Origin: Candidatus Kapaibacterium thiocyanatum
Lineage (GTDB): Bacteria > Bacteroidota > Ignavibacteria > Kapaibacteriales > Kapaibacteriaceae
Direction: 5' to 3'
Assembly: GCA_001899175.1 (NCBI GenBank)
Contig: MKVH01000021.1
Location: 62,001-126,000 of the forward strand
Length of the DNA: 64,000 bases
The notes beneath the pieces are model-generated. The model was not told the origin of the DNA. It worked only from the letters and a program-made list of their open reading frames with translations, and did no database searches. Shown here in pieces: positions 25,480-33,002 of the stretch; positions within the stretch are counted from its first letter, which is position 1, and each line of letters starts with the position of its first letter. Both the position numbers and the translations under genes were made by a program.

Positions 25480-25911
25480 GTGCTTATTCTCACCGTCCTT
25501 GCCGAACGACATGCTTGCATCCTGGAAGAGAATCCCAACATCCATACCACCCGGCGTTGGAATGAATGGACGGAGTATTCACTCACGCTCACGGATGACC
25601 AGGCATCCGGTATCTGTGATGCCGTCGGGACGACGGCCTACGACTCCGATGGAGATCCGGTGCCCCATCGGATACTCTTTGGCGTCAACATCTGTCGTCA
25701 TGGCCGTACGATAGAATTCGGCCACCTTGAATCATACGTGCCTGATGCAGGATGGGTGCCGGTAGACGTGCCGGATTCCGTTCATGATACGCTGGAAGAT
25801 CACGTGCTGCGCTTCCTGCATGAGATGCCACCGGCTGCGGAACTCCTGGCTATCGATCACGTCCTTCTGCGGCATCATCTGGCAGCGCAGACGGCCCTTG
25901 TGAACAACTAG
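25480..25911 (+). CDS. hypothetical protein
   Basis: 143 residues from GTG 25480, preceded by a GAGGAAC Shine-Dalgarno-like sequence at good spacing. It is a compact, acidic protein with beta-type segments (EYSLTLTDDQASGICDAV; RILFGVNICRHGRTIEFGHLE) and a helical C-terminus rich in His and Leu. No signal peptide, membrane segment or known motif. It closes the early + strand block before the Fic gene. Confidence 0.5.
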   Translation: MLILTVLAERHACILEENPNIHTTRRWNEWTEYSLTLTDDQASGICDAVGTTAYDSDGDPVPHRILFGVNICRHGRTIEFGHLESYVPDAGWVPVDVPDSVHDTLEDHVLRFLHEMPPAAELLAIDHVLLRHHLAAQTALVNN

Positions 25912-26049
25912 GGTGTGAATAATGGCGGTTGAATGTCCAGTATTCTGAAAAGTAGCAATGATGGCAACCAATATTGAAGTCAAGTGGTTGCGGTGATCAC
26001 ACGTTAGTTATCGAGAGAATAGCGACTAGCACATTGGCACTCAACATGC

Positions 26050-26057
26050 TAGATTTG
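26050..26057 (+). promoter_or_regulatory. -7 box for the fic gene
   Basis: TAGATTTG fits TAnnTTTG and lies 23 bases before the fic ATG. The surrounding 170-base gap is more AT-rich than the flanking genes. Confidence 0.45.
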
Positions 26058-26080
26058 CGGCTACCATTGGGATCGCAATC

Positions 26081-27280
26081 ATGTCCGTATCGCTCGAAGA
26101 CTTCCCCCATCTTTCATTCACGAAACGGTGGGATATTGACAAGGAAACCGCACGTTTCCTTGGTCAGTGCGAAGCCTATGCCCGTGTTCTTACTCAACTG
26201 CCACTGCTACCACAGGAACATCAACACCTGCTATCTGTATTCCTGCGAAAGGGGGCGTTAGCAACGACCGCCATTGAAGGAAATACTCTGACACAGGAAG
26301 ATGTTGACAGAATGTATGATCAACAGATATCCTTACCAGTGAGCAAGGAGTATCTAGGTGTCGAGGTCCGCAACATTCTCGACGCGATGAATACGATCAT
26401 AGATGATATTCTCGCGGGGAAGGAACTGCCTGTCACGCCTAATCTTATCTGTACTTTCCATCAATTGGTTTCAAAGAACCTTGGCGATCACATCGATTGC
26501 ATTCCGGGTCGTTTCAGACAAGATAATCGCTATGTAGGCAGCTATAGAGCGCCTGACTATAGTAAGGTAGCCAACCTTGTCGAACGCCTATGTGACTGGA
26601 TGCGGCTCGAATTCCATTACCCGGAATACAAGAACGATTGGTACGATGCCATTGTCCAAGCAATCGTAGCACACGTGTATCTTGAATGGATTCACCCGTT
26701 CGGCGATGGTAATGGGAGGACAGGGCGGCTATTGGAATTCTATATCCTTGTTCGAGCAGGAATGCCGGTCATTACCTGTACGCTGTTGTCGAATTTCTAC
26801 AATGATACGAGGAGCGAATACTATCGTCAATTCGACGTCGCTCGACGTAACAACGATCTTAGTTCGTTCATCAAGTATGCTGTGCGCGGGCTCTGTGACA
26901 AGATTAAAGAAACGTTGGCCGTTGCACAGGTTTGCGTGACGACCATCACATGGTCGCATTACATCTATGAGCAGTTCGATAAGAAGACCACTTCGGAGGC
27001 TACGAAACGACGTCGTAAACTCGCATTGAGCCTGAAGATTGGGGTGCCGTATACACGCGAAGAGATTGTTATGCTGAATCCTGAAATGGCAAGAGAGTAT
27101 CTTCAGACCCAGCGCCTTGCAGCTCGTGATATCAACGCATTGGTGAACATGGGTATCCTGCGTGCGTATTCGGGGCTGTCTACGTGGGATGACGATATCT
27201 ATATCACGAATCACACCAAGCTGCTTCTTGATAGAATGCCTGACTCAAAGCATGGTCCGGATCTATTTCCTAATAGCTAG
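26081..27280 (+). CDS. fic: Fic family AMP-transferase with autoinhibitory motif
   Basis: 399 residues. The complete Fic core motif HPFGDGNGRTGR begins at H205, the catalytic base. The N-terminal inhibitory helix motif [S/T]xxxE[G/N] is present as T62-TAI-E66-G67, which in class II Fic proteins blocks ATP placement until relieved. Residues ~280-399 form a winged-helix-like C-terminal domain. Fic proteins transfer AMP (less often other nucleotide moieties) to hydroxyl groups of target proteins. Targets cannot be predicted. It has its own promoter box, is more AT-rich than its neighbours, and lies alone in the element, so a regulatory, toxin or defence role is possible. Confidence 0.93.
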   Translation: MSVSLEDFPHLSFTKRWDIDKETARFLGQCEAYARVLTQLPLLPQEHQHLLSVFLRKGALATTAIEGNTLTQEDVDRMYDQQISLPVSKEYLGVEVRNILDAMNTIIDDILAGKELPVTPNLICTFHQLVSKNLGDHIDCIPGRFRQDNRYVGSYRAPDYSKVANLVERLCDWMRLEFHYPEYKNDWYDAIVQAIVAHVYLEWIHPFGDGNGRTGRLLEFYILVRAGMPVITCTLLSNFYNDTRSEYYRQFDVARRNNDLSSFIKYAVRGLCDKIKETLAVAQVCVTTITWSHYIYEQFDKKTTSEATKRRRKLALSLKIGVPYTREEIVMLNPEMAREYLQTQRLAARDINALVNMGILRAYSGLSTWDDDIYITNHTKLLLDRMPDSKHGPDLFPNS

Positions 27281-27548
27281 AATTGCGGATGCGAGTTGCA
27301 ATGGGATGCTGCGCTCGATTCTCCAGCAGCATATCATACCGGATTGGGCAACGCTCCAGATCGAGCTATTGGGCCGTAAGAATATTGATAAGGTCATGCC
27401 ATCGGCTGTCATCGCAAGGGCCAATAATGTGTATCTCAATAGTATAATTATCGGCTGGATTATCGGCTGGAAACAAACCCTTCGTCCCAGTTCGGACGAT
27501 CCCCTCAACCACATAAGATTGTGCCTGGTGGCGCGAAGTAAGCGTGAT
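27281..27548. other. gap after fic
   Basis: About 270 AT-richer bases. Open frames on both strands have no coding character; nothing else was identified. Confidence 0.4.
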
Positions 27549-27707
27549 TTAATATGCCGATGCCGTTCCTTTTTTGAGCCAGGCTTTTACCATATCGTTA
27601 GCCGTCATTTTCGCTGGAAGGCTCAGGGTGACGTTGCCCGATGCGCCACGAATGAGCAAAACTTTTTCTCCACAAACAATGCGATAATCACGGTCGATAT
27701 GGTCCAT
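27549..27707 (-). CDS. very small hypothetical protein paired with HTH repressor
   Basis: 52 residues from ATG 27707 (MDHIDRDYRIVCGEKVLLIRG), preceded by GGAGA. A TTG at 27749 would extend it by 14 residues. The protein-like pattern (GNVTLSLPAKMTANDMVKAWLKKG) and its position 48 bases after the HTH gene on the same strand suggest a two-gene unit. Function unknown; a toxin-antitoxin or anti-repressor partner is conceivable but unsupported. Confidence 0.45.
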   Translation of the reverse strand: MDHIDRDYRIVCGEKVLLIRGASGNVTLSLPAKMTANDMVKAWLKKGTASAY

Positions 27708-27755
27708 ATTCTCTAATCTCCATTTGTGATGACATTGTACAGCCCCCAATGGCTA

Positions 27756-28037
27756 CTACTGCCCATCCGTCTCAAAATACTGCACACGAAGCTTCCGTCC
27801 CTGTTCATTATCGGCAAACATCCCTGCGGTACCCACGCTATCGTCGTCAAGAAGCCAGTCGATACTGAGTCCCAGCTTCAGAAGTGCCCCCAGCACGGAT
27901 GACCGAATCTCTCTCCCATCCAGCCACCGATATACCAATGTACGATCGATATGGAGTGCGGTAGCCAAGCTTGCCGCCTTCCCATCGAAAGCCATGTTGA
28001 TGAACTTTCTGAGCTTTTCGGGTATCTGATTCGACAT
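27756..28037 (-). CDS. XRE/CI-like HTH repressor
   Basis: 93 residues. The helix-turn-helix spans ~18-45 (GKAASLATALHIDRTLVYRWLDGRE), followed by LGALLKLGLSIDWLLDDDSVGTAGMF, the tail typical of CI-type domains and shared in style with the proteins at 20.9 and 21.5 kb. It is divergent from a small + strand HTH gene, with a matched inverted-repeat operator candidate between them. Confidence 0.7.
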   Translation of the reverse strand: MSNQIPEKLRKFINMAFDGKAASLATALHIDRTLVYRWLDGREIRSSVLGALLKLGLSIDWLLDDDSVGTAGMFADNEQGRKLRVQYFETDGQ

Positions 28038-28067
28038 ACTTTTTTCTTGCGCTGAAGAGTACAGCGT

Positions 28068-28169
28068 ACTATATTGTCCTCGATTGTATACAAACAGCCA
28101 CAGATGAGTATAGATGTCCTCATTTGTGTCTCTTTGAATGCGACGTAAGCAGTCGTACTACAATATAGT
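28068..28169. promoter_or_regulatory. inverted operator pair in divergent promoter
   Basis: ACTATATTGT at 28068-28077 and its exact reverse complement ACAATATAGT at 28160-28169 flank an AT-rich spacer between two divergent HTH genes. Both ends extend with GTACTA-type sequence. These are likely binding sites for the repressor at 27756-28037, allowing DNA looping or dual occupancy. Confidence 0.5.
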
Positions 28170-28230
28170 GGTGCGGCCGTTCGCGTACTGCCTTGTATTC
28201 ACGGGCGTATAGCAGAGAGGGTATCACAGA

Positions 28231-28509
28231 ATGTCACAGCCATCAGACCTTGACCCGGTATCCAGCCGAACAACCCGGCGCCCCTATCTGCCGCGAGGAC
28301 TACGGAAACGTCTGGCCGAGCGTTTCGGCGTCACGGTCAGTGCCGTCGACTGGCGATTGCGGCACCGAGAGGATGAGACACTGGAAGCGGCACAACTGCG
28401 TGCCGACACACTCGAAGCAGCATTGCAGATGGTCCTGCACGATACCGGCAGTACGACCGAACACAACGCGGACACCTTCCGGAACAAGGATCACGGTCAT
28501 GGGCATTGA
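28231..28509 (+). CDS. small HTH protein
   Basis: 92 residues. A short basic N-terminus leads to LRKRLAERFGVTVSAVDWRLRHREDETLEAAQ, a simple helix-turn-helix, and the C-terminus is histidine-rich. A GAGAGGG sequence precedes the ATG. It is the first gene of a short + strand pair, overlaps the next by 11 bases, and is divergent from the CI-like repressor. Confidence 0.55.
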   Translation: MSQPSDLDPVSSRTTRRPYLPRGLRKRLAERFGVTVSAVDWRLRHREDETLEAAQLRADTLEAALQMVLHDTGSTTEHNADTFRNKDHGHGH

Positions 28510-28714
28510 CTTCGATGAGACAGCCTTCGTCATCATGGAATGGCTTCAGTACCCCCAGGGTTTGACAACACTACCCCATCCCGGTCGCCCCACACGGGAC
28601 CCCATCAAGGGACCTATGACATCGGAACCTCGCCCGTGTGGGCCGACGGGTATGAATGTTGGACTGCAAGGACGCCCGCAGTACACGACGGGTACTGCCG
28701 CCGAGGAACAATGA
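28499..28714 (+). CDS. very small hypothetical protein
   Basis: 71 residues from ATG 28499, overlapping the preceding HTH gene by 11 bases. The first ~20 residues (MGIDFDETAFVIMEWLQYPQ) look helical; the rest is Pro/Gly/Thr-rich and probably disordered. Supported only by its tight coupling to the gene before it. Confidence 0.35.
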   Translation: MGIDFDETAFVIMEWLQYPQGLTTLPHPGRPTRDPIKGPMTSEPRPCGPTGMNVGLQGRPQYTTGTAAEEQ

Positions 28715-28720
28715 GTAGTT

Positions 28721-28736
28721 AAGGTTTTGCTAAGGT
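28721..28736 (+). promoter_or_regulatory. shared 16-base upstream element, copy 1
   Basis: AAGGTTTTGCTAAGGT, identical to the copy at 30463-30478. Both precede genes for T9SS-secreted cargo proteins, so it is a candidate common regulatory or promoter element. Confidence 0.5.
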
Positions 28737-28860
28737 ATATTCAAGCGTACTCTTGCACAGGTTGTCGCACGAGGAGCCTGTCTCTACACCTGACCGGCAT
28801 CCTACTGACTCAAGGCAAATGCGGACGGTGTGAATACCCTCTATCATTGTGAAGGCGTCT

Positions 28861-30375
28861 ATGCGAACGTTGGCTACGTTATTCTGTGTTGGGCTCCTGG
28901 CTACGACCTTGTCGCCACTCTTCGGGCAAGAGCCATTCGATACATCCCAGGTACGAATGCTCAGACCGGTCAAGACGTGGCTACTCAAAGGAAAGCCACC
29001 TGAAGGCATAACATACCTGAAGAACGTTGGCGGACGAGAAGGTATCAACGTCGTCTCGACGACCATTCGGAACGGGCGCGGCAACGTGTTGTGGAATACC
29101 CGGCCCTTCGACACGACGGATCTGTTCGACTGGCGTGGCATCGACGGCGCAACCACGATCCGTGAACTGGATTATGATGGTATTCCGCCACTCGAATACA
29201 TCAACGAGCGCGGCGTCGTCTGGCAGTGTGGCAAGGACCAGCCCTTGTCCTTCGTTCCCATCGATACCATCGCGTATGACAGTTGTATCCAACGTCTCGG
29301 CCCTTCAGCCGATATTGACGGCGACGGTTTCCTCGACGCCGTTACCCTTGATCATCGGTACGACAACGGCAGAATGATGAGCATTGTTATGGGCGGCCCG
29401 AAGGCTGGAAAAGGCTGTGCGCGCGTCGCCAACATCGAGAAAGTAGGGTACCGGACCTACCGGCACGTGAGGGCCTTCTTCCGCTCAATGGCAGGGACGT
29501 GGCGTCTCATCCAGTATGAAAAGGATTCCTACGACTACATTTCATGGCTCATCATCTATGACCTGAATATCGTCAGGTACGACAACTGGCTGTGGGTCCA
29601 CGCGGTGGCCCGCGATTCTCTCCATAGCTCGGTTCTCTCGTCTACCGACCACGGGGATTTTGGAGAGGCGTTCTGCATCACGGATACGGCGGCCAGACGC
29701 GAATGGCTCATTATGAGCCACCGGGAGGCTCCTTCGGCCCCATACATCATCAAACGCTTCGACATTACCAAGGGCCGTTTCGTCTTGGCCGAACAGCTAC
29801 CGGAGGACGTGTATGTGATGGGTGTCGGCCCAACTCAGAATCTGGGCTACAGTCTTGGTACGGACCGGCCCGTCATCTTCATGAACAGGTATCTCTGCTA
29901 TGCCGACAATCTCCATAAACCGTTTGCGAGATGGAAGGTGTCGGAGGACGATCCCAAGTATTCAGGCTATGGATATCCGACCGTCATCGACGATCAAACG
30001 GGTGACGGCTGGCCTGATCTTCTTGGTACGTCCAGTGTCTGGACCAGTACCACCGGAGGGTGGGATAGTTGCGCCATTATCCTTTATAGCATCGATCCGG
30101 CAGTATCTGTTCATGAGGACGATACCCCTGCGCTGACGACGTCCTCAGCCAGACTGATGGGCGACGCCCTGGAACTCACCCTCGCCGAACCCGCGCTGGT
30201 TTCTGCGTATATCGTTGGGGTGACAGGAGAATCATCACTTCTGGTCTCACGGCAGCACCCGGCTGGTACGACCCGTATCGACCTGGCTTCCTACCTCTGG
30301 GCCTATCCCCGTGGGGTCTACGTCGTGCGCGTTCGTATTGGCGACGCCTTTCATACGGTCAAGCTCATCCGGTAA
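28861..30375 (+). CDS. T9SS-secreted FG-GAP/VCBS-like protein (cargo 1)
   Basis: 504 residues from ATG 28861 (MRTLATLFCVGLLATTLSPLFGQ), a clear signal peptide; a GTG 12 bases upstream would add four residues. An FG-GAP/VCBS-like calcium-binding repeat is visible (ADIDGDGFLDAVTLDHRYDNGR, and DQTGDGWPDLLGTS later), suggesting a beta-propeller. The last ~70 residues (ALELTLAEPALVSAYIVGVTGES ... YPRGVYVVRVRIGDAFHTVKLIR) form a T9SS type A sorting domain. It should be exported by the host T9SS. The gene lies inside the integrated element and may change the host surface. Confidence 0.8.
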   Translation: MRTLATLFCVGLLATTLSPLFGQEPFDTSQVRMLRPVKTWLLKGKPPEGITYLKNVGGREGINVVSTTIRNGRGNVLWNTRPFDTTDLFDWRGIDGATTIRELDYDGIPPLEYINERGVVWQCGKDQPLSFVPIDTIAYDSCIQRLGPSADIDGDGFLDAVTLDHRYDNGRMMSIVMGGPKAGKGCARVANIEKVGYRTYRHVRAFFRSMAGTWRLIQYEKDSYDYISWLIIYDLNIVRYDNWLWVHAVARDSLHSSVLSSTDHGDFGEAFCITDTAARREWLIMSHREAPSAPYIIKRFDITKGRFVLAEQLPEDVYVMGVGPTQNLGYSLGTDRPVIFMNRYLCYADNLHKPFARWKVSEDDPKYSGYGYPTVIDDQTGDGWPDLLGTSSVWTSTTGGWDSCAIILYSIDPAVSVHEDDTPALTTSSARLMGDALELTLAEPALVSAYIVGVTGESSLLVSRQHPAGTTRIDLASYLWAYPRGVYVVRVRIGDAFHTVKLIR

Positions 30376-30380
30376 AGGCC

Positions 30381-30417
30381 GGCTGTGGTAACAAGTCGCT
30401 GGTTACCAGCCTCATTC
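30381..30417 (+). terminator. probable terminator after cargo 1
   Basis: A bulged stem GGCTG-T-GGTAAC / GGTTACCAGCC is followed by a T-rich stretch (TCATTCTCTTG). Confidence 0.45.
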
Positions 30418-30462
30418 TCTTGTTCAGGGCCGGAATGGAGGGAACAGGCAGGTTTTCAGTAA

Positions 30463-30478
30463 AGGTTTTGCTAAGGTG
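30463..30478 (+). promoter_or_regulatory. shared 16-base upstream element, copy 2
   Basis: AAGGTTTTGCTAAGGT, the same as at 28721-28736, here 40 bases before the start of the second cargo gene. Confidence 0.5.
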
Positions 30479-30517
30479 GGATGAACTGCCTGATGTCGTA
30501 GGTTGGAGGCGAGGGTT

Positions 30518-32839
30518 ATGAACTACCGTATAGTCACAAGGAATACCGCCATGATAGCGTCAGGAATACGAAATACCGTTTGTCCATACATAGTGACGTG
30601 CCTGCTCTTGTTCAGCGGCATGTCCGCAGTAGCACAACCGGGCGATGTGTTCATCGCCTACCCGTCGAAGGGTGGGGGCGTCCGGTATGTGACGGGCACG
30701 GCAGACGCCACGTATCAGGTGACGACGTCCGGTATCGGGGCCCGTGTCCGTGGCAGGTGGGATACGACCCGTGCCGCAACCACCTTCACGACGTTCACGA
30801 ACAGAGCAGGTACGCGCATCGAACCGGAAGAAGCGGTCGACTACCCTGTGCGCATCTACAATGACGAGTGGCCTGATGGTATCGAGGTAAAGGCATACCG
30901 CCGTCTCGTGATTCGTGGCACGTCGGGCGGCGGCGCATTGGTCGCCAGTGCGAACTATGGCCACATGTCGCTTGGTCTTCGTGGTATGGTGAAGGAAATG
31001 CCGATTGGACCGACGAAGGGGCTTGATCTCAGTCGTGCGCTCGGTGTGCGGGACGCTGTGGCCGCACCGCGTCTTCAGGGTATGACGACGGATGGTGAGC
31101 AGCTACTTGGACTGGAAACGGAAGTGCAGGTTCTGGACCCCGTCATGATCTCCGATCCCCGGATCATGTTCGCGACCTACGCGGAAGAAAACGCCAGAGC
31201 GAATTTCGACAACGAAGGGAACATCTGGCTATGGGGCTACGCCCCGTTCTTCCCCGCGATCCCCATTACGCCGGAACTGGTCGACGATTCGATCCCGCAG
31301 CGAGTGGCCAGAACGACGAAAATGACGCGGGATCGGCGTATCCTCTGGTCAACGTACGGTGGAACCTACGAGTTGCAAGGAGAAGGAAAGATTACCTTCG
31401 ACCGGGATAACAACTTGGTAGCCGTGATTACTGCAATCACAAGGCCCCCACGTTCCTCTGGAACGTATCAGGAATTTCCACGAGGATTGAATGACATCTT
31501 GGTCATGAAGATGGGACCAGATGGTCGCTTGCAGTGGTGTACCTTGGTTGGTGGTTCAGGTGACGAACTACATCCGTTCGTATCCACTGACGAGCATGGG
31601 AATATCTACGTCGTCTATGCGACAACGAGCGATGATCTCGACGTCACGGATTCCCTGCTGAACAGAAAGCCCAATTTCCCGCGCCGCTATGACATCGGGA
31701 TCACCTCCATTACTACCGACGGGAAGCACTTCCGCTGGGGAACGTACTGGTCGAGCCTCGATAGACGGGATCCGATGGACACGGTCTATGTCGGTTCCCA
31801 CCCGGGAGGGATTGCCTGCGACGGACAGGGCGGCGTCATTGTCGGTATGAGCGAAGTCGATCCGTACCTACTTCCGGTCACACCCGGCGCATGGATGACG
31901 GAGCAGAAAGGTGCCAGGGAAGCACTGCTCACCCGGTTTTCGACCGAGGGGACTCTTCTCTGGAGTACGCTCATCTCGACGACAGGCGATGACTACATGT
32001 TCCAGCTAAGAAAAGAAAACGACAGCACAATCTTCATGCAGTTCGAGCAGGACTACCGTCGGCTATTCTCGCAATTCCCACGCATGGCGGCGATCGGAGT
32101 GCCCGGATACGACTCGACGACCAAGGGAAATCACTCCTTCGTTCTCCGGTTCGGATTGGATGGGAGACCGCGCTATCTATGGGCCCCGTGGGAAACCCGG
32201 CCTCTCTACCCAAACTTCGTTCCGACAGGAGATGGGCACTACTATCGTTGGGCATACAACAACAGAATTAAGGAAAGCTCGACACCGGATAGTTTCCCGT
32301 ACATGCCAGCCTACTATCGGGGTGTACGCGGCGCACATCTGGAAGCCAGTTTTGCGATCATCGACCGCGAGTATCAGCCAGTCTTCATCTCTTCACTTCT
32401 AGGCCTTACCTACGATCAAGTAAAGTGGGCCACAGGATACCAAGGGTATCTGCTTCTTGGCGGATGGTCCTTCTCACGGGGTGCCTGCTTGACCGATACA
32501 CTATGGGGTGCGGGGTATAAGAATGATGGCGACGAAATGCCATATATGGTCCTCTTGAAACCGTTCTGGACAACGAGTGTAGAACCGGAGCCACAGCCCG
32601 GCGCACAACCACCATTGCAGGTCTTCCCGAATCCGGCGAACGATATTCTGACGGTCAACGCCGAGAGTCCGGTAACAACTGCCGAACTCATCGATATGCT
32701 CGGACGAGTGGTCATGGACCTGCCTGGAGCAGAGAGCGGGATACTTCAGATCAACATGAGCGGCGTTGCATCGGGTACTTATCTCGTACGGTGCGTTGCA
32801 CAATCCGGCGTGCGGCAAAGCATGGTCGTCAAACGATAG
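30518..32839 (+). CDS. T9SS-secreted SBBP-like beta-propeller protein (cargo 2)
   Basis: 773 residues from ATG 30518, with a GGAGGCGAGGG ribosome site upstream. The signal peptide core is CPYIVTCLLLFSGMSAVAQ. The body has repeating phrases of the SBBP/seven-bladed propeller type (DILVMKMGPDGRLQWCTLVGGSGDELHPFVSTDEHGNIYV; EALLTRFSTEGTLLWSTLISTTGDD), typical of 'T9SS sorting domain plus SBBP' proteins. The C-terminus (LQVFPNPANDILTVN ... GTYLVRCVAQSGVRQ) is a T9SS sorting domain. Surface-exposed or released; ligand unknown. Confidence 0.82.
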   Translation: MNYRIVTRNTAMIASGIRNTVCPYIVTCLLLFSGMSAVAQPGDVFIAYPSKGGGVRYVTGTADATYQVTTSGIGARVRGRWDTTRAATTFTTFTNRAGTRIEPEEAVDYPVRIYNDEWPDGIEVKAYRRLVIRGTSGGGALVASANYGHMSLGLRGMVKEMPIGPTKGLDLSRALGVRDAVAAPRLQGMTTDGEQLLGLETEVQVLDPVMISDPRIMFATYAEENARANFDNEGNIWLWGYAPFFPAIPITPELVDDSIPQRVARTTKMTRDRRILWSTYGGTYELQGEGKITFDRDNNLVAVITAITRPPRSSGTYQEFPRGLNDILVMKMGPDGRLQWCTLVGGSGDELHPFVSTDEHGNIYVVYATTSDDLDVTDSLLNRKPNFPRRYDIGITSITTDGKHFRWGTYWSSLDRRDPMDTVYVGSHPGGIACDGQGGVIVGMSEVDPYLLPVTPGAWMTEQKGAREALLTRFSTEGTLLWSTLISTTGDDYMFQLRKENDSTIFMQFEQDYRRLFSQFPRMAAIGVPGYDSTTKGNHSFVLRFGLDGRPRYLWAPWETRPLYPNFVPTGDGHYYRWAYNNRIKESSTPDSFPYMPAYYRGVRGAHLEASFAIIDREYQPVFISSLLGLTYDQVKWATGYQGYLLLGGWSFSRGACLTDTLWGAGYKNDGDEMPYMVLLKPFWTTSVEPEPQPGAQPPLQVFPNPANDILTVNAESPVTTAELIDMLGRVVMDLPGAESGILQINMSGVASGTYLVRCVAQSGVRQSMVVKR

Positions 32840-32846
32840 AGACCCT

Positions 32847-32873
32847 GTCAAGACACGGCAGGTCTTGACGTTT
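32847..32873 (+). terminator. possible terminator after cargo 2
   Basis: An 8-bp stem GTCAAGAC / GTCTTGAC is followed by GTTTGG; the T-run is weak. Confidence 0.4.
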
Positions 32874-33002
32874 GGGGTGCAGTAGACGTGTGTGGTCAGG
32901 GAAAGCGGGGGCTCATCCTGATCGTTCACAAGAGTCCGTTTTCTATGCTGCATCGTAGCGGCATAGGGGCGGGCCATTCTATCTATTCAATCGGAGGTCG
33001 TA

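Noticed and set aside
27162-27716. 184-codon frame overlapping the end of fic
   Set aside because: It overlaps the conserved fic C-terminus and the small antisense gene; composition is not coding-like.
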